Source: Chondrus crispus
Taxonomy: Eukaryota; Rhodophyta; Florideophyceae; Gigartinales; Gigartinaceae
Reading direction: 5' to 3'
Assembly (NCBI RefSeq): GCF_000350225.1
Contig: NW_005179127.1
Span: forward strand, 1-64,000
Length of the DNA: 64,000 bases
Shown here: positions 48,174 to 59,292 of the stretch, piece by piece
Layout of the letters: every line of letters starts with the position of its first letter
How positions within the stretch are numbered: position 1 is the stretch's first letter
Made by a program: the position numbers and the translations under genes
Notes under the pieces: generated by a model
Told to the model about the DNA's origin: nothing
Database searches by the model: none
Seen by the model: the letters and a program-made list of their open reading frames with translations, nothing else

Positions 48174-50744
48174 ATGAGCCAGGAGTACGAGCCCTCGATC
48201 CGCTCCGAAGCGGCGGATCCGAGTCCGGACGCTGTGCGATCCCCATCCGCCCCGTCGGGCGACGGCAACGCAGGTCCTCGTGACCGCGAACCGTCGCTCG
48301 GATCCTCCGAGGAAAGAGCGGCGGCGATGTTCGAACGCATAGCCGAATACATCGAGGAAGTCCGTACTTCCCTTCGGATCGATGTATCGGACCATGTATA
48401 CACTCGATGTATGGCCGAGCTCCGCTCCCTGCGTGAAGGGAGGTTCGATAGAGTGACGCAGTCCTTAGAGAATCTCCGAGCACTTATCGACGAGTTACAC
48501 TCGCGGATAGTGCTCGTCGAAGACTCGCGTCTCGTATCGCCCGGACCATCCGGGCAAGGTCGTCCCGAGGGGCCGACCCCTACGAGACGACCTGAGGACC
48601 GATCCTCCCCGTCCGCGGAACAGTTGGGTGCGTTCGCGCACCTCTCCGCCGAGCTCAACGCCACGCGTCGGCGTGCTCGTGACATGGAACGGACCATGGC
48701 TGCAAGGCTGCCCGGTGCCCCCACGAGAGGGCCCGGTGGTACCGTACCTCCGAGCGCCGTCGCTCCGGACCGCTGGGGACCGGCTGGTGCCGACACCAGC
48801 CGAACCGTGGAAGGCAACCGCCTTCCGACTGGCGCGAATTACGCGTCTGAGACCCAAGCATTGCCGCCTATCCCCGGAAGTAGGCGGCAGATGGAACGCG
48901 TATCGTATCGCGACGACCCTGACCGTGGAGGAACCGCCCGCGGATCCGGAGTACCGACGTACTCTGTCGATCCCCGCTGGGGCGGCTACCCGCCGGCGAA
49001 CTACGCCGAGCATCCAGGTCCGGTAGACGTCCGTACGCTACCCGTAACCCCCTTCGGCACGCTGGGTCCCGCCGAACCCGGACTCGAGCCGGTACATACG
49101 ATGATACAAAAGTTCAGCGCCGTCGCTGACTATCGTATGTACCGGCTGGATAACACCTCGAGGCTCGTTACCTCGGGTGACGCGGGACGGATCGCGAAGT
49201 ACGTTCAACGCTGCCGTGGGATCCGACCTACGATGAGGAGCTTTGACGGTACGGACCCGATCCAGCTCCTACCGTTCTTGAAGGATGTCCGAATAACCTT
49301 CAACTCGCAACACCTTACCGAAGGTGTTGCGGTACGAGTCCTCGCGCACTTCCTAGAGCGCGACGCGGAGCGCCTGTATACGAGTTACACAATGCCTGGC
49401 CTCCGCGCCGGCCAACTACACGACGACGTGAGCTGGCCGGGGCTCGTGAACCAGTTCCTGAAACGCTACCTAACCGACGACGTGTTAGGTGAAGCGTACG
49501 ACGCTGTCGCCACGGCGCGACAGCAATCTCATGAAACGGAGAGCACGTTCGCGGACCGGCTTGAAACTGCCGCGTTCCGGTGCACGGCGGTGTTCTCCGA
49601 ACAGTCCCTTGCGCACTACTTCGTGCGGGGACTGGCACCGGCGACCCGTGCCGCAGTTTCCGAAACCGTACAGCGGCTGCCGAGCCGCCAGAAGACCGAT
49701 CTTCCAACCATCCGCCGTATCGCCACGGCGGAAGGCACGACGTACCGCGCTCGGCGCGGTTTACCCCTGCCGGATACGAAACCGGCAGGGAGGGCTGGCA
49801 GGACTACGAAGTCCGCCGCCACAAGTTCGCCCGCCTCGACCCTCCACATCGGGGAGGATGAGTGGCAGGCCGACCCTGTCCTCATTACGCAAGGAGGAGG
49901 ACCCGTGGGGGGACGACCCCCCTCACCGATGTCGACCGGGACGACATCCAGTTACGCGACCGCCTTCGCGGCCACTCCAAGAGTGGCAAGGGGTACGGAT
50001 CCCCGGGTCGCAGAGCTCGACATCTCGAGTCGAGATGCAGGAGCCGAAGCCCCTCGCGTACCCCTCCTCACCGATGAGGAGGCGCGGCACGCAGCGACCT
50101 TCGCCTCAACGGATGGCAGCGCGTACGTGTGCTGGCTATGCCGTACGTACGGACACGCCATGTACGCGTGCCCGTTCTTGTCGCCGGAACAACGAATGTT
50201 CACGGCGTACAGAAACTACCGCTACCAGATGGAGACGCGCCCCGGCGCGCGTAATCTCCTCCGGCAGTCGGTCGGCGAGGGCCGCCCCCGGCGTCAAGGT
50301 TTCCCGAATCGTTCGGGTGGGGGCACACGCTTCGCCCACCGCGGAGGCGGGTATCGTCGTAACGAACTCGATCGTCGTGATCGACCGGATTACCGCCCGT
50401 CGGACACAAGGTATCCCCGTCAAGGGGGGAGAGGGGACCGAGACCGTTCTCGGTTACCCCAACAGGTACAAAACGCGATCATGTACCTGCAGGATTGGGT
50501 AGAGGACCCGTATCCTCTACCCACGGAGGGGCGCGAAGGAGACCCGACTCGCCTCGTCCCCCATATCCTGCGACGACCGGACGTCACAGGCCAAGGTCAG
50601 GAAGTACCCGAATACTTCGCTGACGTCGCGCGGCCGCGGTGGGGGAATCGTCCCGACCCACGCGGCCAAGGACCCGAAGAAGACCTGGCCACCGATGGCC
50701 AGGAAGGTAGCTCAGATAGCACCGGTAGTTCGAAAAAAGGGTAA
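48174..50744 (+). CDS. Gypsy Gag, copy 2
   Basis: 856 codons. Nearly identical to the copy 1 Gag, with the same gag domain and CCHC zinc knuckle (CWLCRTYGHAMYAC). Differences cluster around residues 120-160 (a Ser/Pro/Arg linker), elsewhere only scattered single residues. The matching primer-binding site TGGTCTCCCGACC lies at 48096-48108. Confidence 0.85.
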   Translation: MSQEYEPSIRSEAADPSPDAVRSPSAPSGDGNAGPRDREPSLGSSEERAAAMFERIAEYIEEVRTSLRIDVSDHVYTRCMAELRSLREGRFDRVTQSLENLRALIDELHSRIVLVEDSRLVSPGPSGQGRPEGPTPTRRPEDRSSPSAEQLGAFAHLSAELNATRRRARDMERTMAARLPGAPTRGPGGTVPPSAVAPDRWGPAGADTSRTVEGNRLPTGANYASETQALPPIPGSRRQMERVSYRDDPDRGGTARGSGVPTYSVDPRWGGYPPANYAEHPGPVDVRTLPVTPFGTLGPAEPGLEPVHTMIQKFSAVADYRMYRLDNTSRLVTSGDAGRIAKYVQRCRGIRPTMRSFDGTDPIQLLPFLKDVRITFNSQHLTEGVAVRVLAHFLERDAERLYTSYTMPGLRAGQLHDDVSWPGLVNQFLKRYLTDDVLGEAYDAVATARQQSHETESTFADRLETAAFRCTAVFSEQSLAHYFVRGLAPATRAAVSETVQRLPSRQKTDLPTIRRIATAEGTTYRARRGLPLPDTKPAGRAGRTTKSAATSSPASTLHIGEDEWQADPVLITQGGGPVGGRPPSPMSTGTTSSYATAFAATPRVARGTDPRVAELDISSRDAGAEAPRVPLLTDEEARHAATFASTDGSAYVCWLCRTYGHAMYACPFLSPEQRMFTAYRNYRYQMETRPGARNLLRQSVGEGRPRRQGFPNRSGGGTRFAHRGGGYRRNELDRRDRPDYRPSDTRYPRQGGRGDRDRSRLPQQVQNAIMYLQDWVEDPYPLPTEGREGDPTRLVPHILRRPDVTGQGQEVPEYFADVARPRWGNRPDPRGQGPEEDLATDGQEGSSDSTGSSKKG

Positions 50745-50890
50745 AGACGGTTACGTACACGCGGTCGCGTGAGCCGTCTTATCCCTACGAACTAGACCGG
50801 ACCGCGCGTGCTGGCCAAGGACACGGGGGGTATTGTCCTATAATACATCCCCCGTGTGCGGGAGCGAGCACGGGAACTCCTGCGGCGCCA

Positions 50891-53800
50891 ATGCAGGAGA
50901 ACGGGAGCGTCGAGGCCTCCGTAAGCCCGACGCTGGAGGAGAGCACCGCTGGGACACCGTCAACCCCGGTGATGCTGAGCGAACACGAGGGAAGTAATGA
51001 ACACCGAAAGGAGCCCGTCGATCTCCTAGCTTCCGTGAGCCAAGGCCCACCGACGAACGGTCCTCCGCGTATGGACCAGAGCACTCGAGAGGGCGTCACC
51101 GAGCCGCGGACGCCCCAAGAAACGCGTAGAAGGAAGCGCAAGAGGGGTCAACACCGAAAGCGAAAGCCCCGACGGAACGACCTCACCGATAAGGTCGCGC
51201 CTAAGATAGTCGATGGCCTCGTGTGCCTCATGACGTCAAAAATATACAACGTCTTGGGCTCCGTGGCCACCGGAGGCAACGCGTTCAAGCCCCACACGAT
51301 CGCCGTCGATACGTGTTCGGGGTACAACTTGGTGAGGAAGGCCGACCTTCCTCCCGACTGGACCCGCTACGTGATACGGGACGCGCCATTACCCCGACTG
51401 GCTGGCGCGAACAGTAACCAGCTCCGACTTACGGCCGTCGTCCATCTCGTTGTCAGGTTGCGGAACACGACGTTCCGCATACCTTTCGTAGTGGCCGAAC
51501 AGCTCGCTGTTCCCGTCCTACTTGGGACCGCGTTCATCGATGCCCACGTACGCAGCATAGATATCGATGGCCAGAAGCTCGAACTTCGCCACGGTGGCTC
51601 CGTAGCCATCGTCGACGGGAAGGGGGAGCCGGCTCCCCCTACTAGGCGACGCGGACGCCAGACGAGCCGGCCGGATGTACGCGACGAGGCCCCGCAGGCG
51701 ATCCGAATCGCCCGCTGGGTTACCATCCCCGCGATGTCACAAGCCCGAGTGCGTGTGACAACGGCGGGGAGGGGCCTCGTGTTCTTGGAGCCCAAGCCCT
51801 CACTCCAACACCGACATGGAGTGAGGTTGACGAATGGCGTCGCAGAGGTTCTGCCGAATCAGACCTTCGGTGTCATCGTTGCGAACTTCTCGCGACGGGA
51901 GAGGCGGCTTCCGAAGCACACCGTCGTGGGATACGCGAAGCGCAACCCCCTCGCGATCCTCACGCCCGAACGGAGGATCGCCGAGGGGATCGCGCACGCG
52001 CTACACCTGACCGACTTGACCGATCAAGTCGGAAGGGTGGGAGTTGGCCGATCCAACTCCGACGACCAGACCACCGCGGGTGACGGAGGGGTTGACACGG
52101 ACGAACGGTCACCTTTATACCACCCGACGGCGGGGGGTACTGTACCCCCACAGAATAAGGATCCCGAAAATCCACCGATGGATTGGGAAAAAGAGATTGA
52201 CTTGTCATACATCGAGGATGACAAGCTCCGTGGCCACGTACTTGAGATGCTCCGTAGGCACTCGAGTCTGTGGAGCGGTGCGCTCGGAACTATCCGAGCA
52301 ACGGAGCACCGCATTCCCCTCGAACCAGGTACGAAGCCGATACGCTCGATGCCCTACCGTAAAGGGCCCGCGATGCGCGAAATGGTCGCGAAGGAGGTCA
52401 ACAAGATGTTGAACGCAGGGGTTATCGAACCCGCGAGCACCGAGTGGGCTTCTCCGGTGGTGCTCGTACCGAAGAAAGACGGCTCTCTTCGGTTCTGCGT
52501 AGACTATCGGCGTCTCAACGCGAAGACTGCAGCGGATTCGTATCCGCTGCCGCGTATGGACGACTGCATCGACTCGTTAGGAGATGCAGCCGTCTTTACG
52601 ACGTTGGACTGCAATTCCGGTTATTGGCAGATCCCGGTCGCTCCGGAGGACCGGGATAAGACAACCTTTACGACGCACATGGGCACGTTTCGCCACCTGC
52701 GAATGCCGTTCGGACTAAAAGGGGCACCGGCCACCTTCCAACGCGCCCTGGATATTATTCTCTCACGCGTTCGCTGGCAAATATGCCTCGTCTATCTCGA
52801 TGACGTTATCGTGTTCTCGCGTACGCACGCGGAACATGCGAAGCATCTCAGCACTGTCTTGAGCTTGCTTGGGAGTGCCGGAATCTCCCTCAAGCTCAAG
52901 AAGTGTAGCTTCTTTCAGCCGAAGGTACACTACCTGGGGCACGTCATTTCCCCAGGTAAGTTAAGCGTGGCGGACACGGCGGCCGATGCCTTCAAGACGT
53001 TCACGTTCCCGAGGACACTTACGCAAGTGCGCTCGTTCCTCGGGGCGTGCAACGTATACCGCCGATTCGTTAAGGGGTTCGCGAAGATAGCGCGTCCTCT
53101 GACCGACATGACGCGCAAGGATGCGGATCCTGACTTCTACAACCCCACGGAGGCCCAATTGAACGCGTTCGAGAACCTCAAGAGGTGTATGATCGCTCCG
53201 CCGATCCTCGCGCTACCGCGGTACGGCCGTCCGTACATGATCGACACGGACGCGAGTGCCTACCAGCTTGGCTGCACGCTGCTCCAGGAACACGGCCAGC
53301 CAAACGACTGGCGCCCCGTAGGCTATTGGTCCTACTCGCTGAACGACAGCGAGCGCAACTACAGCGCCACGGAACGCGAGTGCTTCGCCGTAGTGTGGGC
53401 CGTCCGCACACTACGGCCGTACGTAGAAGGAACGAAGTTCACCGTCCGAACGGATCACGACGCCTTGAGGTGGCTCATGTCCCTCACAGAGAGTTCCGGA
53501 AGACTCACCCGGTGGCGGCTACGTCTGGCTGAATACGACTTCACCATTCAGTACCGCCCCGGGCGCGTGCATCAGGTGCCCGATGCCCTGTCACGCCTCG
53601 TGACGCCTCGTGTCGCCGATGACCCTCGCCCCATCGTCGAGGTGGATGACGACATTCCCACATTCGACGGGGGTACGACCGTTCGAGACGTATCTAACGA
53701 GCTTGCGGACCACGTTTGTACCGCGAGCTGTGACCATCAGGCCGTCCATGTCTTCGTGACGACACGGAACCAAGCCGGGTCAAGGACGAGGTCGCGCGTA

Positions 53801-54025
53801 CGAACGCGCGACCAACCGCGAGGCGACGACGAATCCCCCGCTCTCCAAGGACCCACTTCGTTTTGGGAGGAGAACGACGAGTTCGACGCCGCCGACATCG
53901 AGCGCGCCGAAGACCCCGAAGGCGGCGCGCCCGACTCTCCGGTCGCGCCACCGCAGGACGACCTCCCGGCCCCTCTTACGATAGAGGAGATAGCCGAGAA
54001 GCAACGCGTGGATGACTTCTGCTAA
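50891..54025 (+). CDS. Gypsy Pol part 1: protease, reverse transcriptase, RNase H, copy 2
   Basis: 1044 codons, same length and motifs as in copy 1: VDTCSGYN protease site, YLDD reverse transcriptase site, DTDASAYQLG in RNase H. The two proteins differ at only a few per cent of positions or less, most in the linker after RNase H (about residues 910-1030). Confidence 0.92.
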   Translation: MQENGSVEASVSPTLEESTAGTPSTPVMLSEHEGSNEHRKEPVDLLASVSQGPPTNGPPRMDQSTREGVTEPRTPQETRRRKRKRGQHRKRKPRRNDLTDKVAPKIVDGLVCLMTSKIYNVLGSVATGGNAFKPHTIAVDTCSGYNLVRKADLPPDWTRYVIRDAPLPRLAGANSNQLRLTAVVHLVVRLRNTTFRIPFVVAEQLAVPVLLGTAFIDAHVRSIDIDGQKLELRHGGSVAIVDGKGEPAPPTRRRGRQTSRPDVRDEAPQAIRIARWVTIPAMSQARVRVTTAGRGLVFLEPKPSLQHRHGVRLTNGVAEVLPNQTFGVIVANFSRRERRLPKHTVVGYAKRNPLAILTPERRIAEGIAHALHLTDLTDQVGRVGVGRSNSDDQTTAGDGGVDTDERSPLYHPTAGGTVPPQNKDPENPPMDWEKEIDLSYIEDDKLRGHVLEMLRRHSSLWSGALGTIRATEHRIPLEPGTKPIRSMPYRKGPAMREMVAKEVNKMLNAGVIEPASTEWASPVVLVPKKDGSLRFCVDYRRLNAKTAADSYPLPRMDDCIDSLGDAAVFTTLDCNSGYWQIPVAPEDRDKTTFTTHMGTFRHLRMPFGLKGAPATFQRALDIILSRVRWQICLVYLDDVIVFSRTHAEHAKHLSTVLSLLGSAGISLKLKKCSFFQPKVHYLGHVISPGKLSVADTAADAFKTFTFPRTLTQVRSFLGACNVYRRFVKGFAKIARPLTDMTRKDADPDFYNPTEAQLNAFENLKRCMIAPPILALPRYGRPYMIDTDASAYQLGCTLLQEHGQPNDWRPVGYWSYSLNDSERNYSATERECFAVVWAVRTLRPYVEGTKFTVRTDHDALRWLMSLTESSGRLTRWRLRLAEYDFTIQYRPGRVHQVPDALSRLVTPRVADDPRPIVEVDDDIPTFDGGTTVRDVSNELADHVCTASCDHQAVHVFVTTRNQAGSRTRSRVRTRDQPRGDDESPALQGPTSFWEENDEFDAADIERAEDPEGGAPDSPVAPPQDDLPAPLTIEEIAEKQRVDDFC

Positions 54026-54031
54026 ACCGTC

Positions 54032-55408
54032 TTGGCACGACAGTCAGAGTCCCGGGACTCCGCGTTCTTCGAGGACCACCAAGGGGTGCTCAAACGGAGA
54101 CACCCCTTTGATCCTGATATCGTCCAGGTGGTGGTACCTCGGACGCTCCGCGCTAGGCTCCTCCGCCTGTGCCACAACCCGGCCATCGCGGGACACCCGG
54201 GCCAGAATCGTATGTACTTCGCCCTTCGACGCGAGTACTACTGGCCCCATCTCGCTGCAGATGTCGCTGTCACGGTGCGAGGGTGTCGGACTTGCGCGAT
54301 GAACCGGGTCAAGTTGCGGAAACACCTCAACCGTTTGAAGTTGTTCCCCGCCAAGCGGCCACTCGAGAGCCTCGCGATCGACATCTTGGGTCCGCTCCCG
54401 AAGACGAAGGCAGGGAAACGTTTCCTCCTAGTTATCACAGACCGCTTCACTAAGTTAACACAAGTTGTCGCGCTTCGAACAGTGACCGCGTACACTGTCG
54501 CGACAGCATTCTGTGACGCGTGGGTCTTCAAATACGGCGTTCCGCGTTCGCTGTTGTCGGACAACGGTCCTCAATTTAACGCGAAGTTCTTCCACAGCGT
54601 GTGTCGCGTACTGGGGATAACTAACTTATATACGTCCGCGTATCATCCCCAGACGAATGGACAGGTTGAACGTTACAACCGGACTATTGCGTCGATGCTT
54701 CGGAACTACGTCAACGAGCATCAGGATGATTGGGACGTGTACGTGGGACCGCTTACGTACGCGTACAATTCCCACGTACACCGAACCACGCGTACGACAC
54801 CCTTTGAGCTCGTGCTCAGCAGACCCCCGCCGGAGTTCTCTCTTCGAAGAGCCGACGGGGACGCGCCCCCTCCGGACAGGGGAACTCAACGCGCAGAGTT
54901 TCTCAAGACTTTGGACGAGACGATCCAAAAAGCTTACGAAAGCTTGCATCGTACGCAAGCCCGCTACAAACGCGACTTCGATAAACGCGTACGAAGAATT
55001 AACCCGCGACTCAAGCCGGGGGACTACGTGTACCTCAACCCCACCGATGGGGCGAAGACGTCGAACAAGCTCGCGTCACCGGCCGTTGGACCATACCGCG
55101 TACTGGCCAACGACAAACGAACCATCACGATCGACCGTGATGGGGTGACGGAGCGCGTCTCGGCGGACCGCTGCGTGTACGCGCCCTCTCCGACGGACGC
55201 GCCACGCGCAAGTGCAACAACCCCAGGTGACCTTGCCGACAAGGTCACCGAGGGCACGCAGTACGCGGTCGAGCGTCTGCTCAAGCATCGCGTAGTAGAG
55301 GACGGAACTACGGAGTTCCTCATCAAGTGGGCTGACTACGACGAGCCCACTTGGACTGCACGAACACATGTTCCCGAGGAGCTAGTGTCGCGATACGCAA
55401 ACGACTGA
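54032..55408 (+). CDS. Gypsy Pol part 2: integrase with chromodomain, copy 2
   Basis: 458 codons. HHCC, DDE core and chromodomain as in copy 1, with a slightly shorter C-terminus. The first polypurine block follows at 55441-55474. Confidence 0.9.
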   Translation: MARQSESRDSAFFEDHQGVLKRRHPFDPDIVQVVVPRTLRARLLRLCHNPAIAGHPGQNRMYFALRREYYWPHLAADVAVTVRGCRTCAMNRVKLRKHLNRLKLFPAKRPLESLAIDILGPLPKTKAGKRFLLVITDRFTKLTQVVALRTVTAYTVATAFCDAWVFKYGVPRSLLSDNGPQFNAKFFHSVCRVLGITNLYTSAYHPQTNGQVERYNRTIASMLRNYVNEHQDDWDVYVGPLTYAYNSHVHRTTRTTPFELVLSRPPPEFSLRRADGDAPPPDRGTQRAEFLKTLDETIQKAYESLHRTQARYKRDFDKRVRRINPRLKPGDYVYLNPTDGAKTSNKLASPAVGPYRVLANDKRTITIDRDGVTERVSADRCVYAPSPTDAPRASATTPGDLADKVTEGTQYAVERLLKHRVVEDGTTEFLIKWADYDEPTWTARTHVPEELVSRYAND

Positions 55409-55474
55409 GAACGCGTACAGGCAGGGAACTCACCTCCGAAGTGAACGCGGTCGTTCACTCTTGAGGAGGGGGCC

Positions 55475-57479
55475 CCCAACCGCTTCGTCACCGCGTAATT
55501 AACACGTAGCGGTTAGGAACAGATGACGCGTACGAACGGAGAAACGTACCCAACCGGGGCGGCCAACGAAAGCGCGAGAAGCCAAAACGTATTGACCGTC
55601 AAGCTCATCGAACACGACCGACGTCGTCAACAAAGCGCGAAAAGCGAAGACAGTACGGACTGTACAACGAAAATGGTAAGCCCTGGAACATCAAGTACAG
55701 GAGGGGAGCATAAGATCTCCCAAGATACGCGAGAGCGTCACGATAACACTCGCCGATCGAGTGCTCGAATCGGAAAACAAGAGCGACGCCAATACGTATG
55801 GACAGTCCAAGCTCACTGCGCGACACAAAAATACCAAGCGGCTCGAACTGCTGGTAACGAAGCGTGTCGCGTAGTTGCCACCGAGAAGTAGGAGGGCGAC
55901 GTAACCCCCCTAGCCAGGAAATGACGCGAACGGTCGCGACGAGCTCCACGCGTAGGGAGACTCATGATCCCGCGACCGCGCACGACCGAAGAGGTACCGA
56001 TGGAAAAAGGGCGGGCCTACAAGAACTAGAAAGCCGCGCGGGCCGCCCTACCCCTCCAGTCAATCCGTTACCACGTACCCAAAATAATTTGGGGGAACGG
56101 ACCAAAAATAGGTGAAAAATAAGGTCCGAATGACACTGTATGCCAAGCCCCCGCCGCTGAGGGCCAGGCAGCAAACCGCCGCCGCCTCCGGATATAATCA
56201 AAAAAAGGGAAGGCGTACAGTAGGGCAAGGTGTACGTGCGCACGTGCGCATGCGACCGACTGGACAAGTGTCGTCAGGGGCGACGCGCATTCGAACAGCG
56301 GAGAGCAGCGTGCGCAGCGCGTTGCCCTTCGATGGGGCAAGAACCACTCTGCAAAGAGAGAGGATCGGAGCGGATTCACCGACCTCTCTGCCACCGCGCC
56401 GACACGCCGACGCGGACCCACGCGAGCCGCACGAAGCGAACTACGACGAAGCTCCCTCGACTAGCAGCACCCCCTCGTCCACGCAAAGGATGCGCAAGCA
56501 AAGCCATCGCTGGCGCAGTCACATCTCCGCAGCGCGACCCGACCACCGGTAAGTGTACAACTTCCCTCCCGCAGCCACGAAGGTCAACTCCGCGGCAAGC
56601 AACAGGTGTAAGTATCACCATAAGCGACAATAACGCGCCTCCCCGATGGGAGAAGGGCGACACCGCACGAGACGTACGGGAAAGTCGCCCATGAGGGGCG
56701 ACGAGACGCGGCGGTCGAGCCCAAAGAGCAGCAAGAGAGCAAAGGGATGGGGACGGTCGAAGTTCGACGTACGCGGCCAACCGCGACGTGGTAATTTGTA
56801 ACACGCCCCCTCGTACGCACCAAGGATGGGCCAGAGGAGCCAACGTCACGACGCTCCACCCCTTGCCGCGTCGACCTGCTATACGTAAGCGGGCAACGCT
56901 CTCCCTGCAGCCTCGACAGGCCGACGCACAACGCGTAACGAGACGCGCGTACCGCCCCGGCAGCTAGGACGTGCTTCGGAGAGGGGAGAAAAGCGAAACC
57001 GTGCAAGGCGTAGGGTGGGAGTCGACGACGAGGCCACGAGCTCCGGATCTCAAGGCCGACGCACGACAAGGGAAGGACGGAAGGAGGAGGCGAAACCCAA
57101 CGCACGCGATTGCCCGCAGACAGTAACCCGGAACGCGTACGTGTCGCTAGGGAAGCTCGGACGTCAACCTCGTGCCCCTTGACCACCTCACCGGACGGGG
57201 CGGGACGAGCGGGCATAGCTAGAACCGACACGTGAAACACCCCCACGACAGCTGGGGTAAGCGATGAGGGCAAAACGCGAAGAAAGAGGACCCCCTCGCG
57301 GGTCGCACGAGGCGATTTACGAGGAAGATTTCGCGACTCGCCGCGCCGCCCACGCACGCCCGAGCTTCGACAAAAACAAAGGGGAAAGGATGCGCAGTAC
57401 AACCGCAAAACTTTTGAAAGGTGGATATGAAGCCGATAAATACAACCTGTACACGAGGTAGGGTGGCGCGGGCAGGAAG
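55475..57479. other. 3' non-coding part of gypsy copy 2
   Basis: The first 475 bases match copy 1 closely. Then similarity falls sharply, with matching islands (AATAATTTGGGG at about 56083, GACAAGTGTCGTCAGGGGCGAC near 56263 in part). No antisense ORF like ORF B of copy 1 is present. A long minus frame at 56584-57624 has no resemblance to ORF B and looks like a chance frame. Confidence 0.6.
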
Positions 57480-57589
57480 AGGAATTTGAAGGGCGCGCTC
57501 CCCAACGGCTCGGGCGTGCACAACGGGGTACTGAAATTTGTAAGCGCGTGTGGCAAAAAGCGAAGGAGAGGCTCGAATGGTTTTGACCA

Positions 57590-58235
57590 TGGAAGTTGGA
57601 AGGCGGCTGTGTATCTCTATTCACAAAGAAGGCTGCCGCTCAGGCTTCTGGGATCACCAGAGCCGATTTGCCCCGTTGCCGCGAATGAATGGGAATCATT
57701 TTCAAAGCCTCTTGGTGGAAGTAGATGGGTTTATCCAAAGTATTGCGAAACGCGAATCCCCAGTATGATACTGCTGTATGCATTGTCCTATCTGTTTCAG
57801 AAGGCGGTCGCCCTTTTATTTGCGCTATGTCCCGGATCAAGCACGGGAAGGAGAAACTATGCTCCGAGACATCGAATGTGAGCCAAACAAAACCCTCCTC
57901 TTTCCGAGGTCGGTTACCGTCACATATTCATGCTCCCGCATATCCACTCCAAACGAACGCCTTCGGCAAATGTGTACCCGGCTTGAAGCAGGGCTGGTGA
58001 GGGCACAGGGACGAGTTGCTGTTGCAAACCGGCGATTGGCACGCGTGACTGGCGGACCTCGGACTGGCCGAGCTGTTGGGTCGCGACAACGACTATTTGA
58101 CGAGCACGATTTCTGGGTCACTGTCGTACGCGGCGTCAGAACTGCTTAACGAAAAGCAATATGGAATTGCGTTCGACATGTGGACTCTCGGTGCCACATA
58201 CCAGGTGCTCACCGGGGACATGCGCTGGACACGGA
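57590..58235 (+). pseudogene. Captured protein-kinase pseudogene inside gypsy copy 2
   Basis: Kinase landmarks occur in the right order though not in one clean frame: hinge-like VCIVLSVSEGG (about 57775), catalytic-loop-like HRDELLLQTGD (about 58004), LADLGLAELLG for the DFG region (58049), GSLSYAASELL for the activation segment with APE (about 58107), and GIAFDMWTLGATYQVLTG for subdomain IX (about 58155). This is the pattern of a Ser/Thr kinase of the CAMK or related groups. The catalytic loop has lost residues between HRD and ENLLL, DFG is DLG, and there are in-frame stops and frame changes, so it is dead. Base composition is lower in GC than the element around it. It lies between pol and the 3' LTR, so it was most likely picked up by the element from a host gene. 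Confidence 0.75.
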
Positions 58236-59237
58236 CGGCGAGGTGTGCGTGAATAAGACCCCTCCTTCGACAGCTTCAAGGACACGTGACAATCGGCAAG
58301 ATGGAGGAGACGCTGCACTTCGACACAGCGTCAAGGAGAACTCGCGCTGCGCCGGAAAACTACAGCTGAGTCCGATTTTAACTTCTGCACGAACAATAGC
58401 GCACGAGTACGAAGGATATACCATACGACGCGGTGTACAGTTACGGCAGGAGTTGCAGCGCGCTTTTGTGACCTCCACGCGACAGGACATGGATGTGTTT
58501 TGGTGTCGACGGTTTAGTGGTCGACAAGAGGACAGCGTGCGGATGCTCTTTGTCGCGGATTTTGTGACGCATTTTCTAAGGGTAAGGAATAGGAATAGGG
58601 TCTTCCGGCATAACGCCGCCGTAAGGGAGGGACCCGAGAGATCGATCTTGCCAATGATCAGGGTTGCAGTCGTATGACGGTGCTCAAACTGCTGCCGATG
58701 AAGAATGTCGCATATGCGGTGGTGAAGACGATTGCGGCGCTCGTGGCGGCACGGGTGCCAAATGTGCAGAACCGCGAGCGATTCGGGACGGTGTTTGCAC
58801 CCGAGGATGAGGGGGAGAGTGAAACGAAGTGGGCGTGGCCATAATAACACACGCGCAAGAGGGACGATTAACCTCACGCGTACAGTACCCCAACTGGGGG
58901 AATCGTCCGCGAAGGGCAGGTTGGAACGCAGCAGGGATGTAGAGATAGCGCAACGCGGCGTGCGGGACGGGACACCTCCTAAGGAAGGAGGACGATGGAT
59001 CGAGAATGAAGCCGCAACGGAGTCGGCCTCCGAAGGACGCGCGAGCAAAACGGGACTTCGAAGAGATCGAGGGTACGACGCCGAATTGCGGGGAAAGGCG
59101 GATTGGATCGAAGAGTAACGCGTAAGGGGGAGGACCGAGGCGCGGACGGAGATGTGTCGATCGGCGTACGGCGCCGAAGAGAACGCCGGATCAAAGGGAA
59201 ACAGGGCCGAGGCTCGGGAAGCGACCGAGTCGGACAT
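58209..59237 (-). CDS. Antisense ORF of gypsy copy 2, partly over captured DNA
   Basis: 342 codons from ATG 59237. Only the first ~15 residues (MSDSVASRASALFP) match antisense ORF A of copy 1 (MSDPVASRALVLFP); the remainder runs through unrelated and captured sequence and may not be a real protein. It shows that the antisense start next to the 3' LTR is kept in both copies. Confidence 0.35.
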   Translation of the reverse strand: MSDSVASRASALFPFDPAFSSAPYADRHISVRASVLPLTRYSSIQSAFPRNSASYPRSLRSPVLLARPSEADSVAASFSIHRPPSLGGVPSRTPRCAISTSLLRSNLPFADDSPSWGTVRVRLIVPLARVLLWPRPLRFTLPLILGCKHRPESLAVLHIWHPCRHERRNRLHHRICDILHRQQFEHRHTTATLIIGKIDLSGPSLTAALCRKTLFLFLTLRKCVTKSATKSIRTLSSCRPLNRRHQNTSMSCRVEVTKARCNSCRNCTPRRMVYPSYSCAIVRAEVKIGLSCSFPAQREFSLTLCRSAASPPSCRLSRVLEAVEGGVLFTHTSPSVSSACPR

Positions 59238-59292
59238 GACTCTCTCACTCCTCAAGGGTGAACGCGGACGTTCACTCTTGAGGAGGGGGCCG

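Noticed and set aside
56584-57624. 346-codon minus-strand frame in gypsy copy 2
   Set aside because: No similarity to the antisense ORFs of copy 1, Ser/Arg/Pro-rich low-complexity composition, and overlapping frames on the other strand. Probably chance.
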